Of a DNA stretch of 64,000 nt, positions 1 through 18,882 are shown piece by piece. This DNA comes from Anisakis pegreffii. Its lineage: Eukaryota; Nematoda; Chromadorea; Rhabditida; Anisakidae. The position numbers were made by a program, and so were the translations under genes. The stretch covers positions 124,001 to 188,000 of the forward strand of contig JAPYMA010000193.1 of assembly GCA_035041965.1 (NCBI GenBank), read 5' to 3'. How positions within the stretch are numbered: the stretch's first letter is position 1; each line of letters begins with the position of its first letter. Below the pieces are notes generated by a model that was not told the origin of the DNA, did no database searches, and saw only the letters and a list, made by a program, of their open reading frames with translations.

Positions 1-5
1 ATACT

Positions 6-110
6 GGTGATAGAAATTTAGGGTCGACCGAAATCTGACTGAATTTTATCAGATTTTATCGACCGAACTTCGGTTGATTTACCAAACAGATTCCACTGGT
101 TACTATCACC
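6..110. mobile_element. Short inverted-repeat (MITE-like) element, copy 1
   Basis: An 8-bp perfect terminal inverted repeat, GGTGATAG at 6-13 and CTATCACC at 103-110, encloses about 90 bp containing several TCGACCGAA-type words. The ends and the internal TCGACC/ACCGAA words resemble the element at 16423-16607, so I treat both as one non-autonomous family. The left flank lies at the window edge, so a target duplication cannot be assessed. Confidence 0.4.
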
Positions 111-176
111 CATACAATATACATTCTTATTGAACCTTCTGTAGTGAAATACTTAGCAGACCAGAATACTGCACGG

Positions 177-360
177 AAAATATTCCTAGAGTAATGCATT
201 AATGGTCAATATAGAGGTGATATATATGGATGGGTGGGTGGCTGGAATCCTTCGACATTGGTACCAAGAAATTGACATGTTGCTGGGCAAAATTGAGGAT
301 ACGGGCTATTTGAAGATATTCCTATAGTAATGTATTGATGATTGATATAGAGGTGATTTA
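177..360. repeat. Degenerate direct repeat, about 45-bp unit spaced 136 bp
   Basis: The segments starting at 181 and 317 both begin TATTCCT and continue alike through AGTAATG, ending in ATATAGAGGTGAT. Between and after them, to about 590, base composition is less AT-rich and short open stretches occur, but no protein family is recognisable. This is probably an old repetitive sequence. Confidence 0.4.
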
Positions 361-3300
361 CACCGCTGAGAAGTGCACATGGAAAACGGAAGTACGCCGC
401 TGGGAGTTAAGTTCACATATTGTCATCCTAAGACACGGATCGGCAAACTATAGCCCCGGAGTGACTTGCACTGGCCTATGGATTGGCGCTGCTCGTCGCA
501 ATCTTCCGCTGCGCAATGCTATGAACTATTTTTCATACATCACCAGGTTCAGTGAAAGAGATTGGTTCAGTTCCGTCATCGCGTGAATAATTCGGAATAA
601 GATTTAACCTTTCACACATTTCTCGGATAGGTGATCAGATACAAGTCAAAGCACAGCCTATCTCAAGATCCATACAGACCTGTTTTCAGAGTGCTCAATT
701 TCGAGACACTGCGCAATGTTTCGAATAAGTTGGAAACATTGTGAGAAAAGTTCCTGCGCTTTAAAGCACGTTATATAACACTGAAAACTTGAGCTGGCTA
801 GATCTTTTATCGGTTTTTCACCAATCAGTTTTTTTTTGCACCAATTCCAAATGAATACTTTGTCTTTCCACAACATTGTTCATCACTGTACTATGGTTCA
901 AACGTGTTCATCATTTTAATGCTATCAGTTCCCCGCATAGTCTTCGAACTTTTTCGAGTTCAACTTATTTTTTCAACCCTCCGCATCGTCTTGTCGCTCA
1001 GACTCTAAACAGATACTCCTTTATTTCGTATCACAGTTCATTGTTGAGATATCCTCAACGTCCACAACATTATACAACTACCTGATCAAACTGAACTCAT
1101 AAGTCTTACTGACTTTCTAATGAATTAACGATTGACGATATAGGCTAACGAAGTACCCAGTGGGATTCCATTCAGAGAGAATCGACAAGAAATTCATTTC
1201 ATAAAAAGAGTCCCATAGTTATCCCTAAAGCGATAATAACACAATGATGAACGCATTAGATACTACAAAAACGTGATGAACAATGACACGAAGAATGAAA
1301 TCAAACATTTATAATCAGTGCGAGAAATTGGCCCACAAATAACACAAAAAAATTTTACACATCGTTGTGTAATGTTACTAATCGTAAGCGTTGGAAACGA
1401 CTGAAGTGGAGTGAAAATTGATGTAAGCAATCTAATGGTGGGTTACCCTATAAATTTCATCTAACTTTTTTTCTAATACTCCTGCAAGCAGAACTTTTTC
1501 GTTAAAACAGATGCAAAATGTGATTGTGAGATCGATGAGAATGACAAATAAACATAATTAAATTGAACTGGTCCCTGTGTTGAAGGATATTTGCAAAAGA
1601 ATTCATGAAGTTATTTGTGCTCGTTTTTCAAGGTAGAAACGATCTCCAACAACAAGCAATCACTCAGTTGACTGAAAGTTTAAAAATCTTCTCTCAAAAA
1701 TATCTTTTATTTAATTCGATTCATTCAAAGTAGGTTTCAATTTTTTCCTACAAATCGTTTGCCCAAAACAATACTCCCACAAAACAGAATTTTCATTTTA
1801 GAGTTTATTTTGACAATTTATTTATCATAATCGATTGTTTTTGACAAATCGTTCAACACCTTATTCAAAAGCTTCGCCTTGTGGATTGCGGTTGTGAAAA
1901 CCAGTGAGAAACTGATGATATCTATTTAACACAGAAGCAGAATGACTGCTTTTAGAATCACAAAATCCTTATGGGACGTTATGAATGCAGTCAAAATCAT
2001 AAAAATTCAGCATCATTCACGTTTGATGGCTATCGAACCCATGGAGCAGTCGGAACCTGCCAATCTGGCTCGTGGCCGAAAAAGTGTGCTGACCCCTGCC
2101 ATGGCAGTTAGTGCTTGGTTAAAAACAGCCATCGTAATTTTACATTTAGCTGAACAACTTCGCGATAAACCGTTTACGAGTTGAATTAACTATTATGAAT
2201 TAATATTCAATTAATTCACTCTCGTTTAATTGAGTTAATTAATTTGAAAGCCAATGAGAGTTGCACACAGTCTTGCGAAATGGGAGAGCACTAATTTATT
2301 TAACTCTTTATTATTGTACTTTTTAATTAGTTTGATACGTCATTCATTTACCTGTCCAATATCGCAGTTTGAATTGTTTTCCATTTAATTTTCTTTTAAT
2401 TTCATATTTCATAAGGTTTAGTCGTGTTAAGACTGATTTTGAATTAGTGACGACATAGAATAAATTTCGAAGCAAAATGTACAGTGGAAACATTCATTTA
2501 AAAATAAATGGTGACTGAATGTTTATATGCAACAACGTTCACATATTCCTGACCGAAAAACTTTCTGAGCAGAAAAAATCCAAAACAATTGCTACAAACT
2601 ATTTTCCACATTCGCCACCTAGTTGTTTCAAACTTTCCAAAATTCATTTTCCCAAACAATGCAAATTCATAATCATTTCAAAGTCATGCGTTGTCGCCTT
2701 TGAATGAACATGATAAGCTGGGAAGGGTGATAGCGGAAAAAAGGAAGAGATCATCAGCGCAGTCAACAGAATATTAAAACTAAACGCTTAAAAACAGAGA
2801 ATAACAAATTCCGAAAACAGGGTTAACATAACGGAAATTTTATACCACACGCAAACGCATAAACCTCTCGAAGACGACAGTGCATTTTGGCTCCTTTATG
2901 CAGCGCTCATTAAAAAAATAAAATAACTTCTTGACTTATTGTTGAATTGAATTAAAATATTGTTGAAAATAAGAGGAGAGCGAAATAACAGTTCTCATGG
3001 AAGTGGAGGGAACGAAGACAGGTATCTTGCGATGGCATGCACATATTCATTATTGATGCTCAAACATGATGAGACTGGCATTTAGGTGGTTCGATTTTTT
3101 TAACGACTTATTGCTAATAAAGTGTAATTTATTTCTGATTGTTTTAGGAGAAAAATGCTTTTCGACATCGTCAGATCATGAAAAATAGATGCTCGCTATT
3201 AATGCAAAGAACATATGAATCAAAATGATGAAGTGACAAAACAGAATCTGAAGAACGCAACAGTGATTTTCTATCGTATTTGATGTACGAGAGATCTGCT

Positions 3301-6300
3301 AAAAAACTGCGATATCATGAAATAACTTCTCGAGTTTTCGGCGAAAATTAAGAGTCTAAAAGATGGAAAGCAAACTCAGTTCAAACTTCATTCTAAAGTC
3401 AGTATGGCATAAAACACTCGCAAAGAACTGAAAAGTCTCAACTGTAGCTGATATGAGGTGAAAAACAATAGAAGATGACCAATGCATAGACATTTGGTGT
3501 ATAACTCTACGGTTCTATTTGATCAACGATAAATGTTATGGTACGTGAATTCATGAATTTTCATATGTCAATGAATGCAACTATACACATTTCGAATTTT
3601 CTCAGAGCAGCCGACAATCAATCATTTTCGAATACATAATATGATATCATCTAAATCATCGCAAAAAACTGTTCAGAGAATCGTCTACGCATCAAATCTG
3701 CAAAGATATATGAACACCTCACTGTTGCGTACACCTTCATTCATTAAGTTCCAATTTATGTGACTTACTAGCTTCCCCGATGTGATAGAACGATATCAAA
3801 TAGAGCGCAGCATTTTTGTCATTTTACAACAGTGATCATAATTCCTCAACTACTCTATGATAGGCAGATATGCACCTTTACAACAGTGGATTCCGATGCC
3901 ATGAACATAGCATTTGCCAAACCCCACTACGTTTCATCAAAAATAGATCCAACCAATTTGGAGTGATCATTAAGTGAACCAAAACTGACGCCATCAAAGA
4001 AGTATGGCCAGAAAAGCGAGGAAAGAAATGGCAAAAACACGTCTACTTAAAAGTAAAACAAAATTTACTGATTCATGAATACAGGATGAGTTGTGGGAAC
4101 AGAAGCGAACACTATTCAGGAGGAATGCAGAAAACCCTAATTCAATGTGTACTATATTATAAATGCATTCATTGTAACTTCGATCGATTTCATATCAAAC
4201 ACCTTCAAATTTCTTTCGCTCAGAAGGTCGGCTCAAAATCTATACCACTTTCACTTCTGAATTGGACGAAATTTGTTCATCACTTAACTCTTCAACGATG
4301 TAGATGTTGCACAGCGTTAGGGATTTAAAACGGTACATCCTCTGCAGATGATTTGAAATGGATTTCTAAAGAAGTGAAGCGAAAGAAGATGACTTGTCAA
4401 GGTAATAGCAGTCCTGATTACCATAAAAAGCATCGAATCCATATCAGAAATTACGATACATAATTTTAAAACATTTTTTACAACATATATTGTTTCCACA
4501 GAGAGGCGACAGAAAATAAGGAGTAGAATTTTTCAGTAGATTCACAACCTCATGCTTGAGCAATTTCGGGTAGAACGTCAACCCAATAACAAATTCATTT
4601 CATTGAGTACATTCGGTAAGAGACATCTACTCAAACAGAAAACCAAGCGAGAGTGAACTGTAAATACAGTTCGTGTGTTTTTATTTCATCACATCACTTT
4701 TTTAGAGTTCATTCAGCGCACAACAGTATTTCGTTTCATAAACAATAGCATTTCGTTCGTTTACTGCCGTCCTGACAATTCACACTCAAACTCAGTATTC
4801 AGCTGCTCTATTCTGTTCCAAATGTCTCCCATAATAGTTCTCTGGACACGCTTCTCACTTCGCTCACAATTCGCTCACCAACAGTGCATTTCAACTATCA
4901 CATTTGGCAATATCTCAACTTACGATAGCTGTTGCGATCTCCTTAACGACGATAAGCCAATCGCATTTTATCATCGGCTAGAAAGAATATTCCCACTGCA
5001 ATTTTCTTGAAACATACTTTATAGAAAAAAGATACTTCGCAATGATTTCTGGGCAATCTGCGAGAAAGAACACTCATTAATTAGCATTCACTCATCAATA
5101 TATGTTTCACATCAAATTTTGCAATTCATAAACTAGGATTACGAAAGTACTGATGAATATCCTCCAGAAAACTGTCACAGAAAAGTCTCAGTTCAGTGTC
5201 GCAACTTTCTAGCTTTGAGTGGTTCCCTGTCCAATGTGGTAATACTGAATCGAGCTATATGCGTGTTACTAAAATGCCACATTCGACAAAAATTCAACTA
5301 CAAAATGAGGAACATTGAAGGGACATCCACTATTGAAACTTTGGTGGGGATCTAAAAACGTAATAGCACTTGATAACCCTACAACGTTTCGAGGCTACGT
5401 CGAAATCGCTCGGATGCAATTTGGCTTCATCAGGCTCAAACTTTGGCTTACACTTATGCCGATACTTACGCTAACGCTCATGTCTGTACTTGACCTCACG
5501 CTCTGGCAAGAAGTTGGTTAATCCAATCAGAATGATTTTCACAGTTTGCAAATGTACTCTCTCTAGCGCGTTCTTGAAGGAAGTGCCTTCGTCCACGCTG
5601 CCCGATAATGATGATAGAAAGTGAAAGTGAAGTGCAAGGAGCAAACCTGATTCAATCAAATATACCACAAATACATAAAAGTTGCTCAGTACAATTATAA
5701 CTTTCTTCACAATTCAACTGAATAAGTGATGTAAATCTGTACATGGCCACTTCATACCTAATGAGAAACACAATGATTATTTTCATGTCGTTATTTGCCA
5801 CTTTACATGTTAGAATTGCGAAAACATACTTCAGACACAGAACTTCACGCATTGTTGCAGTTAATGGCAGTTTACGTGCCGAGTTGATTTCGATGGGTGT
5901 TAGATAAAATTCATTTTATTTAGAGTTAATAACTGTGAAGAGTAGTGAAAAAATCAAGGTTTCCACTATAAAAACAACACGGATGGAGTGCACTTTAGTT
6001 GGTGAGGGTGCTAAAGCGTGGTTTGTTTGCACCATAAAAACTGTTCGTTAAGTGAAGTCATCCGCCGCGTCATGCAAAACACCCTTATGTTTACACTAAA
6101 AACAGAGCTACTGCAAAGTACTAGAAGAAAATTCTACATGTCGTCAACAGCAGAAATTTAGCCGCGCAATGCTGCTGATAGCTTACAATTGGGGAATCTG
6201 AAAATTCAATAATCACTATTGGTCGATGTGTTGCGGTCATGAAACGAGAATGTCAAAAATGAAATCGAAAGGAACAAAATAAACTGAAATCAGCAGAGAA

Positions 6301-7558
6301 ATTATTGCAAGGTGAATTCGAAAGTAAACAAGAAAAGAAAAGGAATATAGCAACAAAAAAGCAACATCATAACAATATAACCCTTCCATCTCAAATCAAC
6401 GACTCTTTGTCAGCGCATCAAACACCAACCAATCAACAGCACTTCGCTCACGTGTTCATTTCTCATAAACTCAATAACTCATCAATTAAATTCCATCCCA
6501 CTTAACCCCTCTAATCGAATCTTTATCGTTTCCAACTCATTTCCTTATCTCTCTTCCAAATCGCACTAACTCGTTTTTCATTCCTCTTCTTTATATTCTT
6601 CACTCAGCAACTTCATAATTTTCCATTTGGTTTTCTTCTTTTCTTCCCATAAAATTTCTGCACTTTTCAATCTGCTCATTCCTCTTCGTCTTCTTCCAAC
6701 TATCTCATTCCCATAAAACTGAAAAAGCCCTCATCTGTCCACTCCAATAACAATCAATATTCTTCAAGCTTTTTTCCCAGCCCATAAGAAATGCAACATA
6801 GTCGATCATTAAGTACCTATTCGATAGACTTCAGTTCGGAAAAAAGCGCAATAAATGAGAAACCATTATAAATTATGGTTTATCTGATTGAAATGATCGT
6901 TAAAATTGCTTTTCATCAAGATGAATTGTACTGACGAATAACTTCACTTAAACCTTTCATACTTCGAAAAATTGACGAACTAACGCGTTTAAGAATGGCT
7001 GAACATGAACATTCAAAGCATAATATTAATGAATAAAATGATTGTAAGCGAAAAATTTTAATTAAAAAGTATTTAAATTCCTCGAAAAAAATTTTAAAAA
7101 ATTAAAAAAAGTACTTCTCGAATGAAATTGAAAAACTGAAACTATTTTTAAAGCCGCAATAAACTGAAACTCAAATAAGACTGATTAATGAGATGATGAT
7201 AATTTCATGAGGTGATGTAATGAATTATTACAATTATGTCTTTCGATGCTTATCGTATGGAATATAATGCGCATTGATGAGATCATTTCCATAAATAAGC
7301 ATGAATGTGTTGAAACGACTGGTTTGCTTGAAACAAGTCAAACAGGGATGTGATTGATCAGATGCATGAATGAATGAGAAAGTATCGATGGTACACTCAA
7401 CAGATAATACTGAGTGACTGAGAATAAAAAAAAGAGCAAGTGTACACAAAACGAATGTAAAAAGCGAAGTAAAATCGAAATTGAAAAGCTGAAAGAATTA
7501 AACAGAATGAATACAAGAAAATTTGAAATAAAGGATAAAGTTGAACGGAAGCAGAAAC
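361..7558. other. Gene-poor stretch downstream of the helicase
   Basis: I see no exon with good splice sites and a recognisable protein here. Patches with somewhat higher GC and coding-like composition occur at about 390-590, 2030-2110, 5380-5520 and, on the minus strand, 5471-5610, but none matches a family I know. I searched by eye on the minus strand for the missing C-terminal helicase motifs V (ATDVAGRG-like) and VI (HRIGRTGR-like) of DDX23 and did not find them. About 6400-6790 is strongly pyrimidine-biased on the plus strand. Confidence 0.5.
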
Positions 7559-13373
<5,815 letters not shown>

Positions 13374-15747
13374 AATGAAGCGTTCGATTGTGAAACCTTT
13401 GTAGAAATGATAATGAATATTTGATGACCTGCAATCTTAACAGACGATCGACTCCTGTTGAAATTATCAAACATTTTCTCGTTATCACATTAACGCATGA
13501 TGGTGAACGATGATTATAATACACCATTCATCTATCGTCGCATGATTCACGAATCAAAACATTCACCTAAATCCATTCAACAAGTGTTGCAAATTCAAAA
13601 TCCATTTTTATGGGTGGAAAGGATATTTTGTCGCGAAAATCACGCATACTGACAGTGAATTAGACTCACTTTTACACAGGTCGATGTGAACTCAACAAGA
13701 CATGAAATAGCACAATGAAAGGAATGATAAAAACAATGAAAATTTTCGGAGAGAAGTTGAAATTACGCAGTTTACGTAGAAGTAAAGAACTGATACGAAT
13801 AACAGTGAGCTTATGTTGAATATTGCGAAATACTCCCGGATAACAGAAAACTTCTGTTAGCTAATACAAAATAAACATTCCCATTTCTACGCCTGTCCTT
13901 TCCTAGCGTCCCAAATCTAAAAGCAATCGAGATTATCCACTGACAATGGGCACACGTTGAAAACCGCAAGCCCGGTCTGAAAATAACACAGATGTGAGCA
14001 ATACAACGATTCCAATTTCTCATTGCACTTTTTTTTCGAATTCATTCGGTTAGTGTCGTTCCATAATCAATTTATTCAACACTGAAAATGGCACGACCTT
14101 TAAGAGTGTGTTGTTTTTGCGTTAAACATTCCAGCTGACAACACGTTTCGAAACGTCCATGTTCCAACAACAGTGGCAATAAATATTTATGAAAAGAGCA
14201 GCCAAACTAGTGATATGAATAAGTAAATGGCATGAAATCAATAGATACACACGCGATTACGAATGACTTATCCCGAATACGATTGCAAAACAATATGCGA
14301 ATGAAATATCCAAATAACACTCTCATAATAACTGACACCAAGCTCGGCAAACTCAACCGTACTGGAATTATGGCAAATAAATGAATTGTACGATAACGAC
14401 GGCTAATCACTAAATCTTCGCTAATCAATACAACTTAAAATAAAACCCTCAATAAAAACTTAACATGACTCAAAAAATATTCGCGAAATAGAAGAAAATA
14501 ACACGCAGTCAAATAAACAAATCCATACGCAACACACTCCACCGAGCACATAAGCCTTAGCAGCTATCAATCACTGTCTCTATCATTCGTTTATTTTCTT
14601 TGCTCCTTCTGAACTTTCCCATCGTATTTCTAACGTGCATCGTCTCCAAGCAGTAACTCTCGCTGTGCTTATCGCAACCGATTCGCATTGTCTACATTTG
14701 CATCGTTGACATACCTCATCACACAAACAACTATCCTTTCGAGATGTCTTTCGTATGCGTTCTCGTGTTTACATTCATTCTAGATACGCACAAACAGCAT
14801 AACTTGTGCATGAATAGAACGTGCACGCTCTCAGGTTTATTTTAACGTTCGCTGTGAACGAAGGGATGTTCCGATAAGTTTTGACCGAATGGTGGTGGCA
14901 TTAATCATGCTTTTTATCATATTATCAATTATTATCAAAAAGATCATCAGAACAATGCTAGTAATATGGGTCAAATCACTAATGATAGCAATGAAAACAC
15001 AATGGCGGTACACAGCGCAGCACACACATACCACACTGATTACAAAATCCTATGCATCCCTTCAGTTGGTTCCACAAAAATTTCCTCATAAAAAATTCTC
15101 CTCAATGTTGATCTGAATTTCTATTTCAGGCATAAACAATTACCATTCAGTCAGTGTGTACTTCTCCACTTCCAAATTGCGTCTCTCCTCTTTGTTTTGT
15201 GGCGTAAAACCAGAAGCGATTCATTAATTTCGGATTATTTCTTCTTTTGAAACTCCCAGTCCCCCGTCTCCCCAGCTATCGTGTATTCATCCTTATTTTT
15301 CATACTCGTCATCTTTTCGATCAGTTGATTAATGATAGCTACTGATTGTGAGTAGATACCAACTTATGTGAATCTCAAGTTTAGAAGTTTGGAAATAAAA
15401 TCCTTAAATGCCTTATTCCTAGAAGGGAATTTTCAAATCGGATCAGTTCAACTATCAATTTGAATGTTATCGGATGTATTAACATCATTTTGTCATCAAA
15501 TAAAACATTTAATGCTCTGCGTTAACATTTAATGCTTTAATGCTCTAAAACATCAAATAAAACATGTTGCGATTCATTTTCACTGAATGTCGAATTCATG
15601 TGCAACGTTCAGCTATCGCCACTGTACAGTCTCTTTCCGGCTGATACATCGTACTATCACTATTGTTGTCGTTACTGTTATTATTCTATCCTAAAAGAAT
15701 AGAATGAAAATATTAATCCTTATTCGGTTGTATTATCCACAAATTGA
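13374..15747. other. Intergenic region upstream of the helicase
   Basis: Contains the presumptive promoter and 5' leader of the minus-strand helicase. A minus-strand open stretch at 13811-13975 is preceded by a good TTATTTTCAG acceptor and could be part of an upstream leader exon, but its product is not recognisable. At 15494-15565 there is a small duplication of CATCAAATAAAACAT and TTTAATGCT words. No other gene is supported. Confidence 0.4.
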
Positions 15748-15829
15748 TTGATGAATGAGGATGATCAATGTGCGGAAGGGCTTGTATCTTTTGCACGTGA
15801 ACCTCTACAGTTATTAAAGGCTGATAGTG

Positions 15830-16000
15830 GTACAGCATTTATACAGAGTATTGCGGAGAACGGCGAATTTCGTGGATTTCCTCTGCGACTCCAACATTTT
15901 TCAACGCGGCCGCATTTCCGGAGCATACTACTGTAAATTTCGCCCTGACTTTCCTTGTCTCCGTCTCTTTCAGGATTCTTGGGATCCCCACTGCACGAAA
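15830..16000 (-). repeat. Diverged interspersed repeat, copy A
   Basis: CG-containing tract that contrasts with the AT-rich surroundings. Plus-strand 15893-15958 aligns over its length with 17453-17518, sharing runs such as CATTTTT/GCTTTTT, GTAAATTTCG/GTGAATTTCG and a following CTGAC/TCGAC. The upstream 40 bp also align loosely. I read both as old copies of one repeat family. The open frame just before it (15751-15843) looks coding-like but is unrecognised. Confidence 0.45.
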
Positions 16001-16422
16001 ATTTTCGGGAACTTCCTCGAACATTCCCCAAAAATTAGTAGAATCATATCAGGATGTGAATGTTAAATGATGTCACCAGCAACGTTCGCATGTTTTGTGT
16101 GGTTCTAAGACAATCCACTCTGAGATAAATGCCCCAAGATAGCTGCCCTCGGACAAACGCCACCGAGGGAATTGCTTCCGCATAACTGCTACCGACAACT
16201 TGCCCCAAATTAATAGCGGCTGAGGAAGGCTTTTCATAGTTAGCCACAACGTTATCTGACGATCAGACGCGGCCTTGACATGAATCTCAGCCTATGCCTT
16301 AGCATTAACTCCAGTCTTAGCCTAAGCCTGAAGATAAGAATATCAGTGATAAGATTGTAACATCACAATAATGGTAATAATAAAAATTATAGTAATCACT
16401 GAAAGAGCTTTTTAGGTTAATT

Positions 16423-16607
16423 AATAGTGATGGCATCCAAATGAAATTTCACTTTGATTGGAATCTCACCGAGTCGACTTTTAAACATTCTAAACTTCGT
16501 TATTCGGTCGAATTCCAAAATCCTTCAGCCGAGATTCTAATCTCAGGATTCCGACTGAAATTCATCGGATTCTACGCACCGAACTCTGGTCGATTACCAT
16601 CACTATT
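16423..16607. mobile_element. MITE-like element with 11-bp terminal inverted repeats, copy 2
   Basis: AATAGTGATGG at 16423-16433 and its exact reverse complement at 16597-16607 bound a 185-bp element with no coding capacity for a transposase. Internal words (GTCGAC, CGGTCGAATTCC, ACCGAACTCTGG) resemble those of the element at 6-110, and both right ends read TTACYATCAC. I see no clear target-site duplication. The transposase family is unknown. Confidence 0.6.
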
Positions 16608-16772
16608 TGAGATGTTGACTATTGTGAAGGCAAGTTGATGTGGGGCGATGGTGCTGATACTGTTTTATATGCCACTGTAGCTTCGTTAATGAGTCTTACA
16701 CTTTTAAGTTTACTCTTTGCTTGTTAGTGTTGTTGCATGATGCGGCTGGAAGGATTTCTATTCTGTGACGAC

Positions 16773-17055
16773 TCAGCAGGGCCAAAAAAAACGAGAAGGT
16801 TTGGTCTCAGTGGAAATATTTCGTTTTGGAATCGCAGAGGGAAAACGATGTGAAGTGTGTTTGCTCGATATGTGGAAAAGACTTCATTGTGAAACAGTCA
16901 TCGCCGAAGGGCCTTCTTGACCATCTACGTATGGCCAATGCTAACGAGGCAGATGTGTTGAAGAAGAAAATGGAAATAATGTGTGATGACAGTTCCAAAA
17001 TTGACGACTTCTATTATCATAGGAACGAAATGTTTTTGGTTATCTCAGTATCATG
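16773..17055 (+). pseudogene. BED-type zinc-finger fragment, probably transposase-derived
   Basis: The frame through 16784-17055 encodes KVWSQWKYF, then CSICGKDF, then GLLDHLRM, which is the layout of a BED finger (aromatic start, Cys-x2-Cys, Leu-x2-His-Leu). The final zinc-binding His expected shortly after is not present, and the reading frame ends at a stop (17054-17056) without any catalytic domain. BED fingers are common in hAT-type transposases and in host genes derived from them. I see no DDE/RNase H-like domain downstream, so a relic is the likeliest reading; an exon of an unrecognised host gene is possible. Confidence 0.45.
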
Positions 17056-17379
17056 AAATGAAAATGGCACTTTTCATCACCATAACAGAGCTATTTCCGT
17101 AAATTGTAACTTATATATAGCCTAAACCTTCAGTGATAAACCCAGAGGATTTCTACGACATGGAGAAGAACAAATTCATTAAATGTCATTCAAGAATGTT
17201 ATTTATTCTTTATCGCCAAATATCAAGTATCGTTTATTTTTTCGTGTGGTTCAACGAAACGCTATCATTAAGACCGTATTGTGGTTTCGCGGTTATCTTC
17301 GTTGTGTCATGCAGATTGCTTAATTTCCATGCATTTTTAACATGTATTCCTGTTTCAAAGGTTCTATTGACTTCAGTTC

Positions 17380-17530
17380 AAACGTTACGTTTTCGGAGGA
17401 AATTCGAGGATCGCTGACGAGATTCGGTTTTTCACTGCAGTTCTTTGTCCCCGGCTTTTTCCAGAGCGACTGTATTTTCGGATCCCTGATCGTGAATTTC
17501 GTCCTCGACTTTTTGTTTCCTCGTAACACA
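17380..17530 (-). repeat. Diverged interspersed repeat, copy B
   Basis: Second copy of the repeat described at 15830-16000, in the same orientation. The best-conserved part is 17453-17518. Both copies have short open frames on each strand, but these are not shared between copies, so the repeat is probably non-coding. Confidence 0.45.
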
Positions 17531-18860
17531 AAATATTATTTTATCACAGTAAATGATCACTTGAAATATGCACTTTCGATGTGACGGGTAAAGTCAACGT
17601 GATAAGGAAATTCGACATTGGCACGTATTTCTGAGCATGTGCATGCACTTTAGAAAATATTTTCATGCTAGTACTTGGTCATTCATGGAACGAATATAAT
17701 GGATGATGCCATTTTTAAGTTTTGAAATGACTGTAGAAGAAGATTAGCAGTAAGAGCAATAGTAATAGTGTATCAGCTGTGCAAGTAAAAGAATAACACT
17801 TTCGCGATCGACGATTGTAAACACAATACCTCGTTGAAGTGCTTGATAATATAGTAGCAGTTGAACATTATTGATTTATAATTCATAACTGAGATAGTGA
17901 GAATGATCAGTGAGAATTTAATTACAAAGGTCGATTACAGATGTTGTTATTTTTAAGCATGTGATAATCAAGATTGAATAATACTTTCATCTTCTTTATA
18001 TCTCGAAGAATCACCGTTCTCGATGAACGGATATATAATATATGTAAGCCAGCGGTTTGCTACATTTTGAAATATTTCGAAACGAGATGAGAGCCATTCT
18101 AGCGATATGAGACAGCATTTTTTGATTCAGAGAGAAGCATAGGTTTATCTGGAAATAACCGATAGAAAACTGGAGGTTGGCCTCGTTTGAAAGAGAAGAT
18201 ACGAGAACACGCTAGGAACCGTTCTTGTTTTCTTTCCATATGTTTTGTTGAGGTGAGAAGAGACATAAACCCATAATATCAACACAAACTATCAACGGCA
18301 AACTTTCACACGACAAACGGTAAGAGACAGACTTAATGAAATTGTTTCTGTTCATTGAGTTGAAATTTGAGTAGTGAAAAATATGCATGATTCAGTGCCC
18401 ATTCTTAAGGAATATACAAACATTTAGAACTCTATGGTCAAACAATAAGAACAGGTTATGAGAACAACTAATAAGCTTAGAATTGAATTAATTAATTGCA
18501 GAAAATGGTGAGGAATGAAAATGACTATGAAAATAAATATTGTTGGAACGTAACTTTTCAAGTGAAAATATTTATCATAAGCACCTGATTATTAAGCGAC
18601 TTTTGCTCGAGTATTGTTGCAAGAGTTGATGTTAATGCAAAGCTTTCAGATTTGTATTCTTACATGTCAACATTTTGCAGTGCTCATTTTATATTCTGTA
18701 GTGTCGCAATTTATTTTATTTTCCACCAAAGCTTTTATTTTGCTCGCAGAATGTGCTGTATTCAATTTACGAGAACTTGCCATGGCCTTCTGGGCTGTGA
18801 CATGAATAATGCATTTGATAACTCTCGTCGTGTTGAATGTGAACATGCTTTCAAAAATAG

Positions 18861-18882
18861 AGCATTGCCTAAGGGCAATGCT
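18861..18882. repeat. Inverted repeat, 9-bp perfect arms, 4-nt loop
   Basis: AGCATTGCC at 18861-18869 and GGCAATGCT at 18874-18882 are exact reverse complements separated by TAAG. No T-run or other context indicates a function. Confidence 0.5.

Noticed and set aside
5471..5710. Minus-strand open frame containing EGTSFKNALERVHLQTVKI
   Set aside because: Considered as a missing helicase exon, but it does not match any DDX23 C-terminal motif and has no recognised family.
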